Origin: Oscillospiraceae bacterium
Lineage (GTDB): Bacteria; Bacillota; Clostridia; Oscillospirales; Acutalibacteraceae
Assembly (NCBI GenBank): GCA_028706415.1
Contig: JAQWBK010000041.1
Coordinates: forward strand, 1-13,133
Length of the DNA stretch: 13,133 nt
Direction of reading: 5' to 3'
Under the pieces are notes generated by a model that saw only the letters and a list, made by a program, of their open reading frames with translations, was not told the DNA's origin and did not search any database. The position numbers and the translations under genes are program-made. Positions 7,441 to 11,568 of the stretch are shown here, in pieces. Position 1 is the first letter of the stretch. Each line of letters starts with the position of its first letter.

Positions 7441-7486
7441 GGGGATATAGTATGAAAAATAAATTTTTCAAACGGCAAATTTGTGC

Positions 7487-7547
7487 TTTTCGGTCGAACA
7501 CCGACCAAAATTTCGACACAAGTGTCGAAACCGCACAAAGTTTGCGG
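7487..7547 (+). promoter_or_regulatory. three tandem hairpins in the ccdA-tlpA intergenic RNA
   Basis: Hairpin 1: TTTT-c-GGTCG (7487-7496) with CGACC-AAAA (7502-7510). Hairpin 2: TTTCGACAC (7511-7519) with GTGTCGAAA (7522-7530), a perfect 9-bp stem. Hairpin 3: CCGCA (7531-7535) with TGCGG (7543-7547). They follow one another with almost no spacing, have no T-run, and end eight nt before the tlpA ribosome site, so they could shield mRNA or tune tlpA translation. It matches no riboswitch class I recognise. Confidence 0.5.
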
Positions 7548-7571
7548 ACTACTCGAAAGGAATGGTCATAA
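7531..7571 (+). repeat. 41-bp start-delivering repeat, copy 1 (upstream of tlpA)
   Basis: This segment is identical at 40 of 41 positions to the reverse complement of 12952-12992. It contains a small stem (CCGCA/TGCGG), the ribosome site GAAAGGA (7555-7561) and the sequence ATGGTCATAA. It lies directly in front of the tlpA ATG at 7574, and its own ATG (7562) is in frame with tlpA. Confidence 0.75.
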
Positions 7572-7573
7572 GT

Positions 7574-8161
7574 ATGAATAAAAAAATTAAAACGATCCTG
7601 CTGCTCGGAGCCTTCGTCCTGTTTATTGGCGTCGCTGTTTTTGCATACAATATGCTCGGGCGGAAGGTATCACCTCAAAATGATATTGACATTACCCAAA
7701 GCGAGGGCAGTGTATCTCAGGCTGGCAGGGATGAGGAAGATCAAAAAACCAAAGCACCTGATTTCACGGTTTTGGATATGGAGGGGAATTCGGTAAAGCT
7801 GTCCGATCTGCTCGGTAAACCCATTGTACTGAATTTTTGGGCAAGCTGGTGTCCGCCATGCAAAGGAGAAATGCCGGAATTCAACCAAGTCTATAAGGAA
7901 GTCGGAGAGGATATCACCTTTATGATGGTGGATCTTGTGGACGGGCAGCGCGAAACAAAAGAAAAGGGTGCGCAGTATATAAAGAAGCAGGGCTTTTCAT
8001 TTCCTGTATACTTTGATACCAAGCAGGACGCCGCATATGCGTATGGAATAACGTCTATTCCTACGACGCTGTTTATTGATAAGGATGGCTATGTCATAAC
8101 AGTAGCGCAGAGCGCCATCGATGAGAAAACTCTTAAAAAAGGAATCGATTTAATAAAATAG
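7574..8161 (+). CDS. membrane-anchored TlpA/ResA-family thiol-disulfide oxidoreductase
   Basis: This 195-residue protein has a single N-terminal membrane anchor (about 6-26), an acidic linker (35-60) and a thioredoxin fold. The active site is WASWCPPCKGEMP (89-101; Cys93 and Cys96), the cis-proline is Pro163 in SITSIPTTLFID-like context, and the family start motif is APDFTVLDMEG (61-71). It would work outside the membrane, reducing or remaking thiols with electrons passed through CcdA. Start: ATG 7574 has GAAAGGA ending 12 nt upstream; the in-frame ATG at 7562 touches the ribosome site and is too close. The ribosome site lies in a 41-bp repeat shared with the PH-domain gene at 12949. Last gene of the operon, followed by a terminator. 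Confidence 0.93.
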   Translation: MNKKIKTILLLGAFVLFIGVAVFAYNMLGRKVSPQNDIDITQSEGSVSQAGRDEEDQKTKAPDFTVLDMEGNSVKLSDLLGKPIVLNFWASWCPPCKGEMPEFNQVYKEVGEDITFMMVDLVDGQRETKEKGAQYIKKQGFSFPVYFDTKQDAAYAYGITSIPTTLFIDKDGYVITVAQSAIDEKTLKKGIDLIK

Positions 8162-8202
8162 ATTTGCTGAGTTATAAATTTTCTTTTAAAAACACGGGTT
8201 TT

Positions 8203-8228
8203 AATGGCCGAATTTATCGGCCATTTTT
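8203..8228 (+). terminator. terminator of the redox operon
   Basis: AATGGCCGA (8203-8211) pairs with TCGGCCATT (8217-8225) around a 5-nt loop, followed by TTT. The 3' arm forms the first bases of the repeat copy at 8221. Confidence 0.75.
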
Positions 8229-8257
8229 ATGACCATTCCTTTCGGGTAGTCCGCAAA
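8221..8257 (-). repeat. start-delivering repeat, copy 3 (no gene attached)
   Basis: These 37 bp are identical to 12946-12982, including the GAAAGGA ribosome site and ATGGTCATAAAAATGG read on the minus strand. Here the following minus-strand frame is only seven codons long and ends inside the terminator hairpin, so it drives no visible gene. It runs directly into an ATACTG-type element end. Confidence 0.7.
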
Positions 8258-8288
8258 TTTTGTCTCACCTTTTACTTGAGAACAGTAT
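8252..8288. repeat. right end of an ATACTG-type element
   Basis: The 37 bp ending ...TTGAGAACAGTAT match the right ends at 6025-6061 and 6647-6683. TA follows at 8289-8290. No left end is visible upstream; the sequence instead joins the start-delivering repeat. Confidence 0.65.
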
Positions 8289-8335
8289 TAGCGATAAAAC
8301 CGATTATATTAACCTAATAAACGGAGATATTGAAG

Positions 8336-8380
8336 TTGAATAAAGTACAAGAAATGTTGCAAATAGTGCATAGACGGTAA
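8336..8380 (+). other. very short frame with ribosome site, possible gene relic
   Basis: In the gene-free stretch between 8289 and 8453, CGGAG (8322-8326) precedes TTG at 8336, which opens a 14-codon frame (MNKVQEMLQIVHRR) ending at TAA. A strong terminator follows 73 bp later. This is either the remains of a deleted gene or a small transcribed region. I see no promoter and no recognisable family. Confidence 0.2.
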
Positions 8381-8453
8381 CGCGTTAGCATGATAAACTC
8401 CCGTTAACGACACTTATTAATAGTGTTTACAAACCTGTTTCAAGACTTTCTGG

Positions 8454-8486
8454 AAAAATTGCCGCCTCACGAGGTGGCAATTTTTT
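8454..8486. terminator. strong bidirectional terminator without an evident upstream gene
   Basis: AAAAATTGCC-G-CCT (8454-8467) pairs with AGG-T-GGCAATTTTT (8472-8485), including one G-U, and is followed by T. It works in either direction. On the plus strand only the 14-codon relic or the tlpA transcript precedes it; on the minus strand it could back up the end of the gene at 8580. Confidence 0.75.
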
Positions 8487-8501
8487 CTTCCCGGGAAAGT
8501 T

Positions 8502-8518
8502 GGGTTAATAAATAACCC
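8502..8518. other. small hairpin
   Basis: GGGTTA (8502-8507) pairs with TAACCC (8513-8518) around ATAAA. No T-run follows. Role unknown. Confidence 0.3.
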
Positions 8519-8527
8519 GTGGCTTTT

Positions 8528-8580
8528 ATACTAATCCCTGATTAAAAACATCCTCGCAAAGACAGGATGATTTTAAGTAT
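8528..8580. mobile_element. 53-bp hairpin element at the stop of the DUF4375-like gene
   Basis: The left end is ATACTAATCCC, the right end TTTTAAGTAT, followed by TA (8581-8582). The arms pair through CATCCT...AGGATG. Read on the minus strand it gives a short stem followed by TTTTT, a plausible terminator for the gene above it. The minus-strand stop TAA is the TA flank plus the element's first A. It shares AAAAACATCCTCGCAAA with the interior of the element at 5904-6061. Confidence 0.55.
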
Positions 8581-9152
8581 TAGTCTATGAACTCTATGGG
8601 ATTGGTTCGAATATACTGAATACACAGCTCCAGCGGCTTCTCCTGCTCGATAGCAGCCGCAAGCTGCCTGCCTGCCGTCTCGATTTCATCGGGTTCATCC
8701 GATGTATATGCATCTTTAAGCAGGGAAGAGGATATTTCCGCACCGACAAGCTCAAGCCCGTCTGAGGCCAGCTGGGCAAAGCGGCCGGAGGGGCTGTCTA
8801 GATAGCCGGCAATGCCGCCGTCACGCAATTCATTGCAGGTAAGCCAAACGCTGTATACGGCACACCGGCCCCGGGAAAGCAGCGGTATCTTCCTGTAAAC
8901 ATCCGGATTTCGAGGATCCAGTCCCGCCATAATATTTGAGATAACCGCGTCAATCAGTTCGGAATCGGGTATTCCCTCAAGTTTTTTGCTGTCCATAACA
9001 CGGTACATCTCTTGCAGCTTATCTGCGTGACTCTTGACCTTGTTCCGGCTACCGAATTTTAGATATAATCCCAAAGCCAATACCGCCGCGATTAATATGA
9101 CAAGACGCAGTCCGTTTTCGGTGCCGAATGCGGCTTCAAAAAAAGCAAGCAT
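8580..9152 (-). CDS. membrane-anchored DUF4375 (DMP19)-like protein
   Basis: This 190-residue protein has one N-terminal membrane segment (about 15-33, LRLVILIAAVLALGLYL), a basic stop-transfer region, and a soluble domain. The domain resembles DUF4375/DMP19: VYSVWLTCNELRDGGIAGYL (99-118) lines up with the family's E-x-NGG-F-x-Q-(F/Y) core, followed by SPSGRFAQLASDGLELVGA (120-138). The function of the family is not established. It stands alone, with a promoter at 9205-9233 and no strong ribosome site (GGAAC five nt before ATG). Its stop codon lies at the junction with the small hairpin element. The family call rests on motif resemblance only. Confidence 0.7.
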   Translation of the reverse strand: MLAFFEAAFGTENGLRLVILIAAVLALGLYLKFGSRNKVKSHADKLQEMYRVMDSKKLEGIPDSELIDAVISNIMAGLDPRNPDVYRKIPLLSRGRCAVYSVWLTCNELRDGGIAGYLDSPSGRFAQLASDGLELVGAEISSSLLKDAYTSDEPDEIETAGRQLAAAIEQEKPLELCIQYIRTNPIEFID

Positions 9153-9204
9153 AAAAAGTTCCAGTCCCTTCCGCTATATTAAATTATCTGTTTTACACTT
9201 TATC

Positions 9205-9233
9205 AGTATATCTTTTTTATATGAGGTTTGCAA
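9205..9233 (-). promoter_or_regulatory. promoter of the DUF4375-like gene
   Basis: On the minus strand TTGCAA (9228-9233) and TATACT (9205-9210) are 17 bp apart, about 50 bp upstream of the start at 9152. Confidence 0.55.
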
Positions 9234-9264
9234 TAACAAAGCCCAATGCAGGTTTTGTTATTGT

Positions 9265-9312
9265 CTCAACTATTGATTTAAAACCTTCGGCTTTCAGCCG
9301 AGGGTGGTTGAG
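9265..9312. repeat. hairpin resembling an IS200/IS605-type end
   Basis: CCTTCGGCT-TTC-AGCCGAGG (9284-9303) is followed by GTGGTTGAG. CTCAAC at 9265-9270 pairs with GTTGAG at 9307-9312. Hairpins of this sequence style, followed by a GGTNGTTGA-like tail, are typical of IS200/IS605 ends. No tnpA or tnpB sequence is present, so this would be a solo end or relic. The rest of the gap (9313-9403) shows only a weak GCTCA-TT-TGAGC hairpin at 9363-9374. Confidence 0.4.
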
Positions 9313-9403
9313 TTCGACCTTAATATACCAAATTTTGTATTCATCCTATCCTGAATAATAATGCTCATTTGAGCAAAAAATACCACAGGCAGGTTTGCTT
9401 TTT

Positions 9404-9452
9404 ATACTGTTCTCAAGTAAAAGATGTCTTGATTTTTATTTGAGATCAGTAT
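9404..9452. mobile_element. 49-bp minimal ATACTG-type element upstream of spoVAE
   Basis: ATACTGTTCTCAAGTAAAAG at the left and the reverse complement of ATACTGATCTCAAATAAAAA at the right meet with almost nothing between. The centre GATGTCTTGA matches, inverted, the TCAAGACATC next to the left end of the element at 5904. TA follows at 9453-9454; the left flank is TT. It appears to be an internal-deletion derivative. It ends 25 bp before the spoVAE start. Confidence 0.65.
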
Positions 9453-9477
9453 TAAACATAGGAAGGATGAGTGTTTC

Positions 9478-9843
9478 GTGGATTGGATGATAATTTTAAA
9501 AGCATTTTTGGTAGGCGGGTTAATATGTGTTATCAGTCAGCTGCTAATAGATCTGACCTCAATGACCCCGGCGCGAATATTGGTGCTGTTTGTTGTTTTG
9601 GGAGTTGCATTTACCGCCATAGGGGTTTATGAGCCCCTTGTGAATTTTGCGGGTGCTGGTGCCACCGTTCCTCTGCTGGGGTTCGGATATTCACTCGCCA
9701 AGGGAACAGAGGAAGCGGTACAGCAAAACGGTCTGCTGGGGTCTATTACCGGAGGAATAACGGCTGCCGCGGGGGGCATCTCAATTTCGATATTTCTGGG
9801 TTATATCTGTGCGCTGGTCGCAAAATCCCATGATAAATCATAG
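9478..9843 (+). CDS. spoVAE: stage V sporulation protein AE (SpoVAE)
   Basis: This 121-residue, very hydrophobic protein has family signatures KAFLVGGLICVISQLLID (8-25), TPARILVLFVVLG (30-42) and YEPLVNFAGAGATVPLLGFG (51-70), plus a glycine-rich segment and a last membrane helix. SpoVA proteins form the inner-membrane channel that moves dipicolinic acid into and out of the spore. Usually spoVAC, spoVAD and spoVAE are adjacent; here only spoVAE is present, with a miniature element just upstream. The start is GTG 9478, with AGGAAGGA 10 nt before it. I could not pick out a convincing forespore (sigma-G) promoter. No strong terminator follows. Confidence 0.93.
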   Translation: MDWMIILKAFLVGGLICVISQLLIDLTSMTPARILVLFVVLGVAFTAIGVYEPLVNFAGAGATVPLLGFGYSLAKGTEEAVQQNGLLGSITGGITAAAGGISISIFLGYICALVAKSHDKS

Positions 9844-9893
9844 CAATATCAAAGCAATATTTTGAATGAATGATTTATGGTTTCAAAAAAATG

Positions 9894-9922
9894 TTGATAT
9901 TAATCGGGCGAGTTAGTATAAT
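9894..9922 (+). promoter_or_regulatory. promoter of the HD-domain gene
   Basis: TTGATA (9894-9899) and TATAAT (9917-9922) have 17-bp spacing. Transcription should begin around 9928-9930, within or just after the GAGGGTGA that would serve as ribosome site, which makes the mRNA leader extremely short. Confidence 0.7.
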
Positions 9923-9939
9923 AGAGGGTGACAGTTTGG

Positions 9940-10539
9940 GTGTACGCTTTGGATCGTGTGCTGTGCATCTCTTTGGATGAAGCAACCGCCATGCCGTGGT
10001 ACAGCATACCCGACGGTGGAAAGGACCGCTTGGATTTGAAAATCAAACCTGAAAAACTTGAGATATATCTTAAAACAATAAAACCCTTAATGGAATATGA
10101 ACCGATTTTGAAGATGGATTCTTATAAACAGCATGGGCGGACTTCGTGTTTGCGCCACAGTCTGGCGGTTTCGTATTACAGCTTTGTTGTGTGCACAAAG
10201 CTACATATCCGTTTTGATACAGCCGCCCTTATACGGGGGGGCATGCTTCATGATTTTTTTCTTTATGACTGGCATAATCACGACCAAGCCCACCGTTGGC
10301 ACGGGTTTATCCATCCGAAAGTTGCATTAAAAAATGCCCAAGAGCATTTTGATTTATCCGAGCGGGAGCGCGATATAATATCCAAGCATATGTGGCCTCT
10401 AACCCCGTGGTTTCCCTGCTTTCGTGAATCCCTGATTGTCTGCCTTGTTGACAAGGTTTGTTCTGTTGCAGAGATGCTGGAGGCACTTCCCGGCTATCGG
10501 TTTTATACCAGTCTTCCTGCCCTCCCGTCAGAGGGCTGA
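9940..10539 (+). CDS. HD-domain phosphohydrolase-like protein
   Basis: This is a metal-dependent HD-superfamily protein of 199 residues (203 if GTG 9928 is used). Visible metal ligands: His73 in CLRHSLAVSYYS, His104-Asp105 in GGMLHDFFLYDW and Asp171 in CLVDKVCSV. His125 (HGFIHPK) and His150 (IISKHMWPL) are positioned for a second metal. The order and spacing match the small clostridial HD phosphohydrolases; the substrate is unknown. GTG 9940 has GAGGGTGA eight nt upstream, but the promoter's likely start point would remove most of that site, so GTG 9928 as a leaderless start is also possible. The gene stops 16 bp before a miniature element. Confidence 0.87.
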   Translation: MYALDRVLCISLDEATAMPWYSIPDGGKDRLDLKIKPEKLEIYLKTIKPLMEYEPILKMDSYKQHGRTSCLRHSLAVSYYSFVVCTKLHIRFDTAALIRGGMLHDFFLYDWHNHDQAHRWHGFIHPKVALKNAQEHFDLSERERDIISKHMWPLTPWFPCFRESLIVCLVDKVCSVAEMLEALPGYRFYTSLPALPSEG

Positions 10540-10555
10540 TTTACACAATATATTC

Positions 10556-10720
10556 TATAGGTCACCTCTAAAAACCCCTTCCGGTGTCTTCCGGCACAAT
10601 TTCCGCCGGACTGCGTCAAACCTCCTCGTAAGGCGGAAAGCCTTGCTTCGTCGGCTTTCCTTGTCCGACAAAAATTCTGCTCGGAATCCGTTCAAAACAG
10701 GTTTTTAGAGGTGACCTATA
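10556..10720. mobile_element. 165-bp MITE with 21-bp perfect terminal inverted repeats
   Basis: TATAGGTCACCTCTAAAAAC plus C (10556-10576) is the exact reverse complement of 10700-10720. The interior (10577-10699) is GC-richer, has no gene, and contains short complementary blocks such as GGCGGAAAGCC and GTCGGCTTTCC. The outer TA may be part of the target duplication. No transposase is present. It lies between the HD gene and the PAP2 gene and is unrelated in its ends to the ATACT family. Confidence 0.88.
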
Positions 10721-10764
10721 ATTATTTTGAATTATCCGATTATTAAGCAAAGGAGGTGGGCAAT

Positions 10765-11514
10765 GTGAAGCAAACCAAACAAGCTTTTATAGTTTTACCC
10801 AACATGAAAAGCTTTATCGACCCGGACGGACGGCGAACAATCATCCGGCAATATTGGCACTCGCTGCTGTTTTTCGGTTATCTTTTTTTAGCCTTCGAAT
10901 TTATGCTACTTGAAAAGTACATTGTCCCCCAGTATTGGATTAGCTGTTCACTTGACCTGCTCATCCCCTTTATTCCGATATTTGTTGTGCCGTATATGCT
11001 CTGGTTTCCCATTATTGCCGTGGTTCTAATTTTGCTTTGCTTCAGCGACCGCGGTGATTTTATTCGAACAATTATGCTGATATATTTCGGCATGGCGGTA
11101 GCCATGACCATATATATGATATTTCCCCACGGACAGTCGCTTCGTCCGATCATTACGGGGGATGATTATTTTTCCGGATTGGTGCGATACAATATATATG
11201 CCAACGACACCAATACCAACTGCTGTCCCAGTATTCATGTTCTCAACCAGTTAGCCCTCCACATAGGCTTGTGCAAATCAAAGCTGTTTCGTGACCGCCG
11301 TGGATGGAAAATTACCTCCCTTGTTATAACGATTTTGGTCTGCTCCTCCACCGTGCTTATTAAGCAGCATTCGATTATTGATGTGGCTGCCGCCCTTTTG
11401 TTGGAGATTGCCCTTTACCTGCTTGTCTTTAGATTGGATTGGAGCAACCTGTTCTCGCAGGGCTTAAAGTCAAAATTGAGACAGCGGGAGCTGCAGAAAA
11501 CTGAAAATGGCTAA
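10765..11514 (+). CDS. PAP2-family integral membrane protein
   Basis: This 249-residue polytopic membrane protein of the PAP2 (phosphatidic acid phosphatase type 2 / inositolphosphotransferase-like) superfamily acts on lipid phosphates at the membrane. Membrane segments are visible at about 33-50, 61-92, 103-121, 184-198 and 204-223. The catalytic signatures are CCPSIHV (153-159; Ser156 and His158) and KQHSIIDV (200-207; His202 and Asp206). The pattern PS-x-H-V is closer to the inositolphosphorylceramide-synthase-like branch than to the classic PSGH. Start: GTG 10765 with AGGAGG eight nt upstream; the GTG at 10756 lies inside that site. Its TAA stop sits at the edge of the hairpin element shared with the convergent gene. 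Confidence 0.85.
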   Translation: MKQTKQAFIVLPNMKSFIDPDGRRTIIRQYWHSLLFFGYLFLAFEFMLLEKYIVPQYWISCSLDLLIPFIPIFVVPYMLWFPIIAVVLILLCFSDRGDFIRTIMLIYFGMAVAMTIYMIFPHGQSLRPIITGDDYFSGLVRYNIYANDTNTNCCPSIHVLNQLALHIGLCKSKLFRDRRGWKITSLVITILVCSSTVLIKQHSIIDVAAALLLEIALYLLVFRLDWSNLFSQGLKSKLRQRELQKTENG

Positions 11515-11568
11515 TAAGAAAATCCGGCATCAGATGGGTGCCGGATTTTTTTAATCAGGGATTAGTAT
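11514..11568. mobile_element. 55-bp hairpin element providing stops and terminator for two convergent genes
   Basis: The right end GGGATTAGTAT is the exact inverse of the ATACTAATCCC end at 8528 and 5632; the match to 8525-8545 continues for about 20 bp. The left end is degenerate (ATAAGAAAATCC). The PAP2 stop TAA (11512-11514) straddles the left junction and the PH-gene stop TGA (11555-11557, minus) lies in the right arm. The last four PH-protein residues are encoded by the element's end. Confidence 0.55.
11519..11551. terminator. bidirectional terminator between the PAP2 and PH-domain genes
   Basis: AATCCGGCA (11521-11529) pairs with TGCCGGATT (11539-11547), followed by T7 on the plus strand and TTTTCTTATT on the minus strand. 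Confidence 0.88.

Larger units (their letters stand above)
7452..7571 (+). pseudogene. 39-codon frame ahead of tlpA, possible original tlpA start
   Basis: AGGGGGA (7439-7445) overlaps the ccdA stop and sits six nt before an ATG opening MKNKFFKRQ. The frame then runs through the structured repeat and stops at TAA 7569-7571. The beginning (AGTATGAAAAATAAA) resembles the true tlpA start (AGTATGAATAAAAAA at 7572). This fits an insertion at the start codon that duplicated or displaced the original start. It might alternatively be a leader peptide. There is no recognisable protein family. Confidence 0.35.

Noticed and set aside
8222..8257. Minus-strand microORF (seven codons) behind repeat copy 3
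   Set aside because: It consists of terminator stem sequence; it is explained by the repeat carrying its start region to a place without a gene.
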